Shown: in pieces, positions 9,021 through 17,267 of the stretch
Position numbering within the stretch: position 1 is the stretch's first letter
Layout: each line of letters starts with the position of its first letter
NCBI GenBank assembly: GCA_900475325.1
Contig: LS483371.1
Span: forward strand, 1,860,001 to 1,924,000
Length of the DNA: 64,000 nucleotides
DNA from: Paucimonas lemoignei
GTDB lineage: Bacteria; Pseudomonadota; Gammaproteobacteria; Pseudomonadales; Pseudomonadaceae
Reading direction: 5' to 3'
Translations under genes and position numbers: made by a program
The notes under the pieces: generated by a model
Databases searched by the model: none
What the model was told of the DNA's origin: nothing
Seen by the model: the letters and a program-made list of their open reading frames with translations, nothing else

Positions 9021-10475
9021 TCACTGACGCCAGAACGCCGGGATGCACAGTACCAGCACGGTGATGATTTCCAAGCGGCCCAGCAGCATGCCCAGCGACA
9101 GGATCCACTTCGCCGTGTCGGGCAGAGTGGCAAAGTTGCCTGCCGGGCCAATGGTTTCCCCCAGCCCCGGACCTACGCCGGACACGGTGCTTGCTGCGCC
9201 AGTCAGGGCGGTCATCCAGTCCAGGCCCAGCAGCGAAAGCAGCAGGGCGATCACGCAGATAGTGATGGTGAAGAAAAACGAGAAGGTAAGAATCGAGCGA
9301 ACGATTTCATCATCCAGTCGATGGCCGTTGTACGTCTGCTTGAGCACCGCGCGTGGGTGGATCAGCTGATTAAGGTTGGCCTTGAGCAGAATATAGGCAA
9401 CCTGAAAGCGGAAAATCTTCACGCCCCCGGCCGTGGAGCCCGAACAGCCGCCGATGAAGCCCAGGTAAAAGAAGAACATCAGGGCGAAGTTGCCCCACAG
9501 GCTATAGTCGCCCAGCGCAAAACCAGTGGTGGTCACCACCGAGGTGACGTTCAACGCCACATGGCGCAAGGCGTCGTACCACGGCAGGTCGGTGGTCAAC
9601 CAATACCAGACGGTCATCACCAGCCAGGTGGCGAGCAGCAAGCCGAGCAGGCCACGCACCTGTTCATCGCGAAACAACGCGCCACGGTTACCGCGCAGCG
9701 TGGCCACGTACAGGGTAAACGGCAGGCTGCCGAGGATCATCACTACGATGGCCACCCAATGCACGGCAGGCTCGGGCCACTTGGCCAGGGATTGGTCAGA
9801 GGTGGAGAAACCGCCGGTGGAAATCGCTGACATGGCGTGGTTGATCGCATCGAACATGCTCATGCCCGCGGCCCAGAACGCCACACTGCCTACGGCCGTA
9901 ATGCTGACGTAGGCCAGCACGATGAACTTGGCCACCATGTGCGAGCGCGGCATGACCTTTTCCGAGCGGTCCGAGGATTCGGTCTGGAACAGGCGCATGC
10001 CGCCGATGCGCAGCAGCGGCAGAATCGCCACCGCCATGCCGATGAAGCCGATACCACCCAGCCAGTGCAGCATTGAACGCCAGATGAGGATGCCGGGCGA
10101 CATGGTGTCCAGCCCGCTCAATACCGTGGAACCGGTGGCGGTGATGCCGGACATGCTTTCGAAGAATGAGTCGGTGTAGCTGATGTGTTGCGTCAGCAGG
10201 AATGGCAGCGCAGCGAACACGCACACCACGATCCAGCTGGAAACGGTCAGCAGGTACATGTCTCGGGGGCGCAGGTGCACATGCTCCGGGCGACCGGGGG
10301 TGATCAGCGCCAGACCGGCAATAAAAGTGATGACACTGGCCCACAGGAAGGAGCGCAGGTCCTCGAAGCGGTCGTAGATCACCAGCGTGACCATGGGCAC
10401 GATCATGGCGATGGCCAGCGTGATCAGGAATATGCCGATAATGAAACCGATGATGCGAAGGGTCGGCAACGCCAT
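9021..10475 (-). CDS. trkH: Trk-type potassium uptake protein, TrkH family
   Basis: This 484-residue membrane protein is the translocating subunit of a Trk potassium uptake system, which works with the cytoplasmic NAD-binding TrkA. Four pore-loop signatures with the selectivity-filter glycine are visible in order: ITATGSTVL, ISTGGFSTSD, TTTGFALGDY and STVSGVGPG. About ten membrane helices surround them. The length matches E. coli TrkH (483). trkA is not in the window. The gene is divergent from the nitroreductase gene. Confidence 0.95.
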   Translation of the reverse strand: MALPTLRIIGFIIGIFLITLAIAMIVPMVTLVIYDRFEDLRSFLWASVITFIAGLALITPGRPEHVHLRPRDMYLLTVSSWIVVCVFAALPFLLTQHISYTDSFFESMSGITATGSTVLSGLDTMSPGILIWRSMLHWLGGIGFIGMAVAILPLLRIGGMRLFQTESSDRSEKVMPRSHMVAKFIVLAYVSITAVGSVAFWAAGMSMFDAINHAMSAISTGGFSTSDQSLAKWPEPAVHWVAIVVMILGSLPFTLYVATLRGNRGALFRDEQVRGLLGLLLATWLVMTVWYWLTTDLPWYDALRHVALNVTSVVTTTGFALGDYSLWGNFALMFFFYLGFIGGCSGSTAGGVKIFRFQVAYILLKANLNQLIHPRAVLKQTYNGHRLDDEIVRSILTFSFFFTITICVIALLLSLLGLDWMTALTGAASTVSGVGPGLGETIGPAGNFATLPDTAKWILSLGMLLGRLEIITVLVLCIPAFWRQ

Positions 10476-10637
10476 GTAGTCACTCTGACTTGTTCGAGGA
10501 AAGGCGCCATTCTACCTGCGGCCTACGGCATGTAAACCAGACGTCGCTCGACACAGCTTGTAAGTAATTGCCCTGCAGGTTCGTTATCCGAGGGCGCAGG
10601 CTCTAGAATGAGCCGTCAATTCTCAAGGAGGTTGCCC

Positions 10638-11198
10638 ATGGAGGCGCTCGACGTATTGCTCAATCGGGTTTCGGTTCCACGATTGATCGACCCGGCCCCG
10701 GATGCCGCTCAGCGTGAAATCCTTTTCAACGCGGCCATGCGTGCCCCGGACCATGGCCAGTTGCGGCCATTCCGTTTCATCACCGTGGAAGGCGACGCGC
10801 GTGAGCGTATGGGCGATCTGCTGGCTCAGGCGTTGCAGGCCAGCGGCGCAGAGGTGACTCCGCAAGCGCTGGAAAAGGCCCGGTTGGGCCCGCTGCGTGC
10901 GCCATTGGTTGTGGTGGTGGTTGCGCGGTTGCAGGATCACTACAAAGTGCCGAAGGCCGAGCAGTTGATCACCGCCGGTTGTGCGGCGCACAGCGTGTTG
11001 CTGGCGTCCTACGCGCTGGGTGTGGGGGCGGTGTGGCGCACGGGGGATCTTTCCTATTCGCCGTTGGTTGCCCAGGGTTTTGGTCTGCAGGCCGGTGAGG
11101 AGGTGATTGCTTTTCTGTATCTGGGTACGCCGCTGAATCCGCCGCGTACTGCAGCGAAAGTGGATGTGGTGGATTTTGTGAGTGAGTGGCAGGGCTGA
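10638..11198 (+). CDS. nitroreductase family protein (YdjA-like)
   Basis: This 186-residue FMN-dependent oxidoreductase of the small YdjA branch has the FMN-binding start RAPDHGQLRPFRFI and the later AHSVLLASYALGVGAVWRTGD. The ATG at 10638 is preferred over one at 10608 because of the strong AAGGAGG seven bases upstream. Small nitroreductases reduce nitroaromatics or quinones with NAD(P)H in vitro; the natural substrate is rarely known. It is monocistronic; the following 770 bases hold only repeats. Confidence 0.88.
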   Translation: MEALDVLLNRVSVPRLIDPAPDAAQREILFNAAMRAPDHGQLRPFRFITVEGDARERMGDLLAQALQASGAEVTPQALEKARLGPLRAPLVVVVVARLQDHYKVPKAEQLITAGCAAHSVLLASYALGVGAVWRTGDLSYSPLVAQGFGLQAGEEVIAFLYLGTPLNPPRTAAKVDVVDFVSEWQG

Positions 11199-11264
11199 GC
11201 TGAAGATATAGATATGTCGCATTACTCCTGTGTGGCGGTTGATCTGGGCCGCATCAGGGCGAAA

Positions 11265-11560
11265 GGCATGGGTATGTACATTTGCGTACATATCCATTGT
11301 TGCGGTAACGGCCACTTAGGGTTGCGCCCTTACGGCGCGTCACTTTTTTCAGACGCCAAAAAAGTAACCAAAAAGGCTGTGCCCCACCACTCGGTCCCTC
11401 GCCTAGGCTCGGCATGCCCGTAATCCAACATTGATGCGTGGGGCCGCCGCCAACGGCCATCCATGGCCTGGGGCGGCTAAACCGGCATCCCTGCCGGTTT
11501 GCCCCACACCTCAACATCGGATTCCGGCCAGCGTGGTTTGACGGGGCGCTTAAGATCAAA
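11265..11560. repeat. structured intergenic repeat element with several hairpins
   Basis: A gene-free stretch rich in self-complementarity. From left to right: an interrupted palindrome (GTATGTAC ... GTACATA) near 11272; GCGCC/GGCGC at 11324-11338; a perfect ACTTTTTT/AAAAAAGT stem at 11342-11365; and a three-way junction at 11438-11507. In the junction, the outer helix is GTGGGGC/GCCCCAC, one arm is GCCGCC/GGCGGC capped by GGCCA/TGGCC, and the other arm is AAACCGGCA/TGCCGGTTT. I recall near-identical intergenic stretches in other Pseudomonas genomes, so this is probably one copy of a dispersed family; that cannot be verified here. Confidence 0.7.
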
Positions 11561-11570
11561 ATCAAAAGCA

Positions 11571-11732
11571 GATCGAGATCAAGATCGAGATCAAGATCGA
11601 GATCAAGATCGAGATCAAGATCGAGATCAAGATCGAGATCAAGATCGAGATCAAGATCGAGATCAAGATCGAGATCAAGATCGAGATCAAGATCGAGATC
11701 AAGATCGAGATCAAGATCGAGATCAAGATCAA
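11571..11732. repeat. tandem array of GATCRA, 27 units
   Basis: GATC recurs exactly every 6 bases, 27 times, from 11571 to 11727. Units alternate GATCGA and GATCAA, so the true period is 12 bases; the final two units are both GATCAA. Degenerate units (AAGATCAAAATCAAAAGC) lead into it from 11552. Both strands stay open in several frames (Ser-Arg or Asp-Gln/Asp-Arg dipeptides), which is a by-product of the repeat. Confidence 0.97.
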
Positions 11733-11764
11733 CTGAGGCGATGGATGGCGCTACGTGAATTAAG

Positions 11765-11824
11765 GTAGGAGCTACCGAAGGCTGCGAAGGCGGCTACCGA
11801 TTCGCAGCCTTCGGCAGCTCCTAC
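11765..11824. repeat. REP pair, CTGCCGAAGGCTGC class
   Basis: GTAGGAGCTACCGAAGGCTG faces TTCGCAGCCTTCGGCAGCTC with a 14-base spacer. The same unit is found singly near 28648, 28855 and 46782. Confidence 0.85.
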
Positions 11825-11850
11825 AGAGAATTGCGCACGCCGTGGATTAC

Positions 11851-11940
11851 GTGGGGGCGAATTCATTCGCGAAGAGGGCGGTACATTCGATGCATTTTCA
11901 TCGGCTGTAACATTGCCTTCGCGAATGAATTCGCTCCCAC
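11851..11940. repeat. REPIN, GAATTC class
   Basis: An inverted REP doublet with the same internal spacer as at 7171 (TACATTCGATG ... CATCGGCTGTAACAT). One arm has GTGGGGGCG instead of GTGGGAGCG. Confidence 0.9.
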
Positions 11941-11972
11941 AGGTCCGAGGTCTTCGGCGGCGGAGGATGATT

Positions 11973-13313
11973 TCAGGGTGGCGTCGACCCCAACGGCTCG
12001 GCCGGCAAATCGATGATCGCCACAAATCCGCCGTCCGGATGATTGCTCAGGATCAGGTCGCCGCCATGGCGTTGTGCGGCGCGGCGGGCGATGGCCAGGC
12101 CCAGGCCGTGCCCTGCCGCGGTCTGGCCGGGGGCGCGGTAGAAGGGTTCGCCCAGTTGCGTCAAATGTTCGGGCGCAACGCCGGGGCCGCGATCGCGCAC
12201 GCTCAGTTGCAGCCGATCGCCCACCCGCGCGGCCTGCACGTCAATTGGCTGGCCTTGAGGGTTGAAGCGCAGGGCATTGCGCAGCAGGTTGTCGGCAGCG
12301 CGTTCGATCATGTCGGGCCAGCCATGCAAAGTCAGGTGATCCTGAACCTGGACGCGAATCTGCTGATCGCCACCGTCAAGGGTGGCGTCGTTCTTGATGC
12401 GCAACAGCAGCGCCTTGAGGTCAACCGGTTCGGCGCTGCTCAGCTCAGCATCGAGCCTTGCCAGCGCCAGAATCTCGCTGATCAGCGCTTCCAGGCGATC
12501 ACACTCGCGGCTCAGGCGCGGCCAGAGTTTTTCACGCTCGGCCGGTTCGGCGCGCTCTGCCAATGCCAGCGCGATACGCAGCCGCGCCAGGGGGGAGCGC
12601 AGTTCATGGGAGACATCGCGCAGCAGTTGTCGCTGGCTGCCGATCAGGCTTTGCAGACGAGCGCCCATACGATTGAAATCGTTGGCCAGCACGCCGAACT
12701 CATCACGGCGGTTGGCCAGTTGAGCGAGGCTGTTCTGTTGGTAGGTGGTCTGCCCGAGGTCATGCACCGCGCCGCGCAGGCGACTCAGCGGCCGGGTAAT
12801 GGACAGGGTCACGAACAGGCTGAACAGCGTCAGCACAACGAGCGCAATGCCCAGCGCGCTCAATGGCCACATCAGGCTGTCGCGGTGCCAGGCGTCCAGT
12901 TCCGGGTGGGGAATGCGATAGATGAACAGGTAGGTTTCGCCGGTTTTATCGCTGGTGTATTCGCTGGTCAGGCGCCGCCACGGCAGTTGCCGAGGGTCGT
13001 CGCCCTGGCGGGCTTCGAGCGCTGCCGCACGGGGTGAGAACGTGCCGCGCACCACCGGATCACCGGTGTCATTGAGGACCTGAACATCCATGTGGTTCTT
13101 GCGCTTGAGGCTTTGCAGGTAGTCCTGGGCAGCATCCGCGCCTTGGGCTTCATAGCGCTCGGTCCAGCTCTGCGGCAGTTTGCTCAATACCGGGTGCCGA
13201 CTGAGAATCCAGGCGTCCTGATTGAGCATGTGCCCCAGCAGAATCGACAGGCCTGCAACCAGGGCAATGGCTAGCCAGAAACTGGCCAGAATTCGCCAGA
13301 ACAATGAGCGCAC
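11973..13313 (-). CDS. envelope-stress sensor histidine kinase (CpxA/CpxS-like)
   Basis: This 446-residue membrane sensor kinase has a first membrane helix at about residues 5-27, a periplasmic domain of roughly 130 residues and a second helix near 160-180. HAMP, the phospho-acceptor H-box DVSHELRSPLARLR and the ATP-binding boxes DNLLRNALRF, DRGPGV and GHGLGLAI follow. The start is taken as the GTG at 13313 (VRSLFWRILASFW), where the first helix begins, with GAGG upstream; the upstream frame overlaps a terminator. The expected partner is the OmpR-type regulator at 14025-14702. A Spy-like gene and an intrinsic terminator lie between them. In P. aeruginosa the order cpxR - small gene - sensor is the same, from memory. 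Confidence 0.88.
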   Translation of the reverse strand: MRSLFWRILASFWLAIALVAGLSILLGHMLNQDAWILSRHPVLSKLPQSWTERYEAQGADAAQDYLQSLKRKNHMDVQVLNDTGDPVVRGTFSPRAAALEARQGDDPRQLPWRRLTSEYTSDKTGETYLFIYRIPHPELDAWHRDSLMWPLSALGIALVVLTLFSLFVTLSITRPLSRLRGAVHDLGQTTYQQNSLAQLANRRDEFGVLANDFNRMGARLQSLIGSQRQLLRDVSHELRSPLARLRIALALAERAEPAEREKLWPRLSRECDRLEALISEILALARLDAELSSAEPVDLKALLLRIKNDATLDGGDQQIRVQVQDHLTLHGWPDMIERAADNLLRNALRFNPQGQPIDVQAARVGDRLQLSVRDRGPGVAPEHLTQLGEPFYRAPGQTAAGHGLGLAIARRAAQRHGGDLILSNHPDGGFVAIIDLPAEPLGSTPP

Positions 13314-13327
13314 AGGAAAAACCTCAC

Positions 13328-13364
13328 ATAAAGAAAACCCGGCACCCTTGGGGAGTGCCGGGTT
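13328..13364 (-). terminator. intrinsic terminator/attenuator between Spy-like and kinase genes
   Basis: On the minus strand a 10-bp perfect stem (AACCCGGCAC/GTGCCGGGTT) with a 9-base loop is followed by TTTTCTTT. It lies 17 bases after the Spy-like stop codon and 15 bases before the kinase GTG. Confidence 0.85.
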
Positions 13365-13380
13365 CGGACAGACCTGTAGC

Positions 13381-13818
13381 TTACTGGGCTTTTTGAGCTT
13401 TTTGCGCTTTCCATGCTTCGAATTCAGCACGTTCGGCCATTTTGGCGGCGCGCTCCTTCATCATTTCGTCGAACTCCTTCTGCTGGTCAGGCTTGAGCAG
13501 AGCGCGGATGTCGCTGTCGGTCTTGGTGCGTTTGGCGTCCAGTTCATCCTTCATGGCTTTCTGGTCGGCGGGCGACAGTTTGGCCAGGTACTTCTGGGTA
13601 ACTTCCTTGCGGTCGTGCATTTGGTCGCCCATCAGTCTGCGTACCTGGTCACGCTGTTCGCGGGTCAGGTCCAGCTTGCCAAGTGGGCCGCGATCATGAT
13701 GCATGCCGGCACGCGGGCCATCAGGGCCACCGAAACCAGGGCCGTCTGCAGGTGGCATCGCCATGGCGACGGTAGGCAGAGCAGCAGCGAACATCAAAGC
13801 GATCAGGGTCTTGCGCAT
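13381..13818 (-). CDS. Spy/CpxP-family periplasmic protein
   Basis: This 145-residue protein has a signal peptide (MRKTLIALMFAAALPTVAMA) and a mature part made of charged helices. It carries LTREQRDQVRRL, the LTxxQ motif of the CpxP/Spy family, and a second copy-like element LLKPDQQKEF. E. coli CpxP damps CpxA signalling and Spy is a periplasmic chaperone. A glycine/histidine-rich insert (GPGFGGPDGPRAGMHHDRG) after the signal peptide might bind metal; that is inference. Its position between the regulator and kinase genes supports a feedback or effector role in the same regulon. Confidence 0.85.
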   Translation of the reverse strand: MRKTLIALMFAAALPTVAMAMPPADGPGFGGPDGPRAGMHHDRGPLGKLDLTREQRDQVRRLMGDQMHDRKEVTQKYLAKLSPADQKAMKDELDAKRTKTDSDIRALLKPDQQKEFDEMMKERAAKMAERAEFEAWKAQKAQKAQ

Positions 13819-13928
13819 GGTGTATCTCCTTGTCTCGAATCCGGCTCGTTGCCGGTTGAGGCCAGTTTAGGGAGATCAAGGTCAAGAGCGGTCAGGGGAC
13901 TGTAAAGAGTGGGTAAAGGCGATGGGAG

Positions 13929-14018
13929 CAGCTACAAGCTACAAGCTTCAAGCTGCAAGAGGAAAAGCAGGACTGTGCCGTGCTTTGACTTGTAGCTTGC
14001 AGCTTGAAACTTGCAGCT
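13929..14018. repeat. inverted repeat of the CAAGCTTCAAGCTGCAAG class
   Basis: Imperfect inverted arms built of TACAAGCT/CAAGCTTCAAGCTGCAAG and CTTGCAGCTTGAAACTTG, about 35 bases apart, sit between the regulator gene end and the Spy-like gene promoter region. A related copy is at 62385-62506. Confidence 0.75.
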
Positions 14019-14024
14019 CGGCCG

Positions 14025-14702
14025 TCAGGCCGAATAGAAATACCCACGACTGCGCAGCGCGACGATCCGTGGTCGACCATCAGGGTGCGGACCGATTTTC
14101 TTGCGCAGGTTACTGACGTGCATGTCCAGGCTGCGATCATAGAGCGTCAGTTTGCGGCCCAGTGCCAGTTGCGCCAGTTCCTGCTTGTCCAGCGGTTCAC
14201 CGGGTTGGCGCAGCAGGGCTTCCAGCAGGCGGCTTTCGGACATGGTCAGGGTCAGCTCCTGCTCGGCGATGATGACCACGCCCCGCACAGGGCTGAAGCT
14301 CAGGTCGCCGAGCTCCAGTTGGGTCGACACTGCCGTCGGATGGCTGCGGCGCAACACCGCCCGTAAGCGGGCAGTCAGCTCCCGGGGATCGCAAGGTTTG
14401 GCCAGGTAATCGTCAGCGCCCAGTTCAAGGCCCAGAATGCGATCCAGCGGCTCGCCACGTGCCGACAGCATCAGTACCGGCAGATCAGGGTGGTCGTTGC
14501 GCAATTGCTTGAGCAGTTCCAGGCCGCTACCGTCAGGCAGCATCACGTCCAGCACCACGGCGGCGGGCGCTGATTCGGCAAGGGCACGACGGGCACTGCT
14601 GCCGTCGTGGCAGGCGCGGACCAGAAAACCTTCCTGGCTCAGCCAACTGCACAGAAGCTCGCAGAGCTCCTGATCATCATCAATAAGTAACAGCTCGCTC
14701 AT
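14025..14702 (-). CDS. cpxR: OmpR-family response regulator (CpxR-like)
   Basis: This 225-residue two-domain regulator has a receiver domain with the acidic pair in LLIDDDQEL, the phospho-acceptor aspartate in VVLDVMLPDGSG, SARGEPLD and the conserved lysine in DDYLAKPCDP. An OmpR/PhoB winged helix ends DMHVSNLRKKIG ... IVALRSRGYFYSA. Pairing with the CpxA-like kinase downstream is inferred from proximity and family. The expected output is envelope stress and multidrug efflux genes, as reported for CpxR in P. aeruginosa. The 206 bases between this gene and the Spy-like gene hold an inverted repeat and probably a separate promoter. The symbol is by family and synteny. Confidence 0.85.
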   Translation of the reverse strand: MSELLLIDDDQELCELLCSWLSQEGFLVRACHDGSSARRALAESAPAAVVLDVMLPDGSGLELLKQLRNDHPDLPVLMLSARGEPLDRILGLELGADDYLAKPCDPRELTARLRAVLRRSHPTAVSTQLELGDLSFSPVRGVVIIAEQELTLTMSESRLLEALLRQPGEPLDKQELAQLALGRKLTLYDRSLDMHVSNLRKKIGPHPDGRPRIVALRSRGYFYSA

Positions 14703-14709
14703 TTCTCAC

Positions 14710-15120
14710 TCAATTTAGCCACTGTCGACGCTGCTTACGTCCACCGCGAGCAAAGATACCGCACAGAAGGGCGATTAGCGCAACGCCACCGCCGGTCACG
14801 AACCATTGCTGTGGTTCGGTGAGCAGGCGTTGCGGTTCAACGGATTGTGCTTCTTTGAGCTGCAACTTGAGCCTTTGGTTCTCCTGCCGGAGCCGACTCA
14901 GTTGTGCGCTGTCGCGTTCGGCATCAACGTTCTGCACCTGCTTGAGCAATTCCTGGCGCTGGCGCTCGCTTTCGGCCAACCGCTGCTGCAGCTCGCTGAT
15001 CTGACTCGCTGAGGTCGACAGCGGCATTGCATGAGCCCCGGAACCGTTTGTTTCCTCGGCAAAGGCGTTTGCGGCCATCGCCAGAACCACCACCAACAGA
15101 CACACCGAACCTGAACGCAT
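14710..15120 (-). CDS. signal-peptide, coiled-coil, C-terminally anchored protein (unknown function)
   Basis: I do not recognise a named gene. The 136-residue product has a signal peptide ending near AANAFA, a coiled coil of about 60 residues (SELQQRLAESERQRQELLKQ onward), one C-terminal membrane helix (WFVTGGGVALIALLCGIFARG) and a short basic tail. This is the layout of the distal half of TIGR04211/YgiM-like SH3 proteins, but the SH3 domain is missing. The ATG at 15120 is preferred to one at 15183 because of AGGAG just upstream. It ends seven bases before the cpxR-like gene starts and so may be cotranscribed with it. Confidence 0.7.
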   Translation of the reverse strand: MRSGSVCLLVVVLAMAANAFAEETNGSGAHAMPLSTSASQISELQQRLAESERQRQELLKQVQNVDAERDSAQLSRLRQENQRLKLQLKEAQSVEPQRLLTEPQQWFVTGGGVALIALLCGIFARGGRKQRRQWLN

Positions 15121-15311
15121 CTGAACTCCTGTTGTTTTAGTCGCAGCTAAATCAGCGTTCTCGATAATGAATCGAGTATTCAACAGGTTGTCGGCAGGAC
15201 GTAAAAAAGGATTAGCGAGGGGCTAAGCCGTCGCGGAGTAGAAGAAGCCGTTGGGTAGACCGTGTGGGATTGATTGCGATGGCCGTGTATCTGGCAAGCA
15301 GATGCCGAATG

Positions 15312-15345
15312 TCCCGGCCTCTTCGCAAGCAAGCTTGCTCCCACG
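15312..15345. repeat. single REP unit, GCAAGCTTGC class
   Basis: One half of a REP pair (TTCGCAAGCAAGCTTGCTCC then CAC), without an obvious inverted partner. Confidence 0.7.
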
Positions 15346-15420
15346 GATGTGTGGATGTACCTGATGCTGTGGGAACACCACCCCGGTAGTTCCCACTGTG
15401 TCAGGTCTCCACATCTGTAA

Positions 15421-15720
15421 CTAAGGCAGGACTTGCTTGAACGGTTTGACCACAACATTGCCATAGACACCCGCCGCCACGAACGGGTCGGCCTCAGCCC
15501 AGCTTTTAGCCGCGCTCAGGGATTCGAACTCGGCAACGATCAGGCTGCCGGAAAAACCTGCGGCGCCAGGGTCGTTGCTGTCCACGGCAGGGTGCGGTCC
15601 GGCCAGCACCAGGCGACCTTCAGCCTTGAGCGCATTGAGGCGTTCAAGGTGAGCGGGGCGCACGCTCAAGCGTTTTTCCAGGGAGTTTTCGACGTCTGTG
15701 GCAATGATTGCGTAGAGCAT
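15421..15720 (-). CDS. yciI: YciI family protein
   Basis: A 99-residue single-domain dimeric alpha-beta barrel protein ([28 protein letters not shown] ...). It has the typical [26 protein letters not shown] centre and [17 protein letters not shown] end. YciI relatives share a fold with muconolactone isomerases, but the reaction is unknown. The ATG at 15720 is chosen because the upstream codons lie inside yciB. The stop codon of yciB and this start are one base apart, so the two are translationally coupled, as in many gammaproteobacteria. Confidence 0.88.
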   Translation of the reverse strand: MLYAIIATDVENSLEKRLSVRPAHLERLNALKAEGRLVLAGPHPAVDSNDPGAAGFSGSLIVAEFESLSAAKSWAEADPFVAAGVYGNVVVKPFKQVLP

Positions 15721-15721
15721 G

Positions 15722-16324
15722 TCAGTCCTCGGTTTTCGTGGTTGGCGGCGTTGCGGCCGGGTCATTCATGTGTTTGGCAAGGAATACGCCTTGGCCAATC
15801 AGGAACAGCAGGGTCATGCCCAGGCTGCCGAATACTTTGAAGTCGACCCAGAATTCCTGGTAGGTGAAAGCCACATAAAGGTTGGCCGCACCGCAGAACA
15901 GGAAGAAGATGATCCAGGCGATGTTCAGTTTGGTCCAGATGGCCTGCGGCAGGCTCAGCGCGTGACCCATGATGCGCTGGATCAGCGGGCGGTCGCCGAT
16001 GAAATGGCTGCCGAGAAAAGCCAGCGCAAACAGCCAGTTCACCACGGGTGCTTTCCACTTCAGAAAGGTTTCGCTGTGGAAGGCCAGGGTCAGGCTACCG
16101 AACACTAGGCAGGCGGCGAGGGTCAGCCATTGGCTCTTTTCCAGCTTGCCCTGCTTGACGAACAGGATGCCGTAGACCACCACTGAACTGACGATCAGCA
16201 TCGCGGTCGCACTGAAAATACCCCCCAGTGTGTAGCTGTTGCCAAGGATCTCGACAGCACGAGGCTCGATCTTGTAAACGATGAAAAACAGCAGCAGCGG
16301 GATGAAGTCGATGAATTGTTTCAC
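15722..16324 (-). CDS. yciB: YciB intracellular septation protein (IspZ family)
   Basis: This 200-residue membrane protein of five or six helices starts [19 protein letters not shown], the conserved family beginning. That fixes the GTG at 16324 as the start even though the Shine-Dalgarno is weak and an ATG occurs at 16363. YciB interacts with cell elongation and division proteins and affects envelope integrity in E. coli and Shigella. It is divergent from rnm with 66 bases between starts, so their promoters must overlap. Confidence 0.92.
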   Translation of the reverse strand: MKQFIDFIPLLLFFIVYKIEPRAVEILGNSYTLGGIFSATAMLIVSSVVVYGILFVKQGKLEKSQWLTLAACLVFGSLTLAFHSETFLKWKAPVVNWLFALAFLGSHFIGDRPLIQRIMGHALSLPQAIWTKLNIAWIIFFLFCGAANLYVAFTYQEFWVDFKVFGSLGMTLLFLIGQGVFLAKHMNDPAATPPTTKTED

Positions 16325-16390
16325 AATGGGAGCCAGAATCAGGATGTGGCGGCATAATAACAAACATCAATGATAGCGAAAGCGCCACCT

Positions 16391-17254
16391 ATGAATGTTG
16401 ACCTGCACTGCCACAGCACCGCCTCCGATGGCGCCCTCGCGCCTTCGGTGTTGGTTGCCCGTGCTTATGAAAACGGCGTGCGCGTCCTTTCCCTGACTGA
16501 TCACGACACCCTCGAAGGCCTCGCCGAGGCCCGAACGGCGGCGCATGCGCTGGGTATGCAGTTGGTTAACGGTGTGGAATTGTCCTGCACCTGGGGTGGC
16601 GCGACGATCCATATTCTGGGCTATGGCTTTGCTGTCGATGCCCCGGCTTTGGTCGCGGCCATCGCCCGTTTGCATGAGGGTCGCTGGTTGCGCGCTGAAG
16701 AAATCAGCCGAAAGTTGGCGATCAAAGGTATGCCTGGGGCGCTGGAAGGTGCTCGTGCCGTTCAACAAGAGCTGGGCGATAGCGGCAATGCACCGGCCAG
16801 ACCGCATTTTGCGGACTTCATGGTGCGGGCCGGGTTCGTCAAGGATCGGGCCGAGGCGTTCCGCAAGTGGCTGGGCGCGGGCAAGCTGGGGGACGTCAAG
16901 CAACACTGGCCGACCCTGGAAGAGACCGTTTCCACCTTGCGAGAGTCAAACGCCTGGGTCAGCCTCGCGCACCCTACGCATTACGATTTCACCCGCAGCA
17001 AGCGTCGCAAACTGGTCGCCGACTTTATCGAGGCAGGTGGCCATGCCATTGAAGTTGTCAACGGTCTGCAGCCTGCCGAGCAGGTCGGAACCCTGGCCAT
17101 TCTGGCTCGTGAATTTGGTCTGCTGGTCACCGCCGGCAGTGATTTTCATGCCCCGGGCGGATGGGCCGAAATAGGTATCTATCGCCCGGTCCCCGAGGAC
17201 TTACCGCCACTCTGGGCGCGATTCAAACATGACCAGCCTACTGCCGCCGTCTGA
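16391..17254 (+). CDS. rnm: PHP-domain 5'-3' exoribonuclease (RNase AM, YciV/TrpH)
   Basis: This 287-residue PHP phosphoesterase has metal ligands DLHCHSTASDG at the N-terminus, LTDHDT, GVELS and the C-terminal GSDFHAPG. E. coli YciV (RNase AM) trims 5' ends of rRNAs and degrades short RNA, and relatives hydrolyse 3',5'-nucleoside bisphosphates. The ATG at 16391 is chosen because conserved residues begin at once (MNVDLHCH). It is followed 13 bases later by yciO; the group yciV-yciO-scpA-scpB-rluB is a known conserved neighbourhood. Confidence 0.9.
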   Translation: MNVDLHCHSTASDGALAPSVLVARAYENGVRVLSLTDHDTLEGLAEARTAAHALGMQLVNGVELSCTWGGATIHILGYGFAVDAPALVAAIARLHEGRWLRAEEISRKLAIKGMPGALEGARAVQQELGDSGNAPARPHFADFMVRAGFVKDRAEAFRKWLGAGKLGDVKQHWPTLEETVSTLRESNAWVSLAHPTHYDFTRSKRRKLVADFIEAGGHAIEVVNGLQPAEQVGTLAILAREFGLLVTAGSDFHAPGGWAEIGIYRPVPEDLPPLWARFKHDQPTAAV

Positions 17255-17267
17255 ACAGGAAGTTACC

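Noticed and set aside
11571..11732. possible CRISPR array
   Set aside because: Units are contiguous 6/12-base repeats without spacers, and no cas genes are present.
11438..11768. open frames encoding Ser-Arg or Asp-Gln/Asp-Arg dipeptide repeats
   Set aside because: They are created by the 12-base GATC tandem repeat, which stays open in several frames on both strands; there is no start signal or domain.
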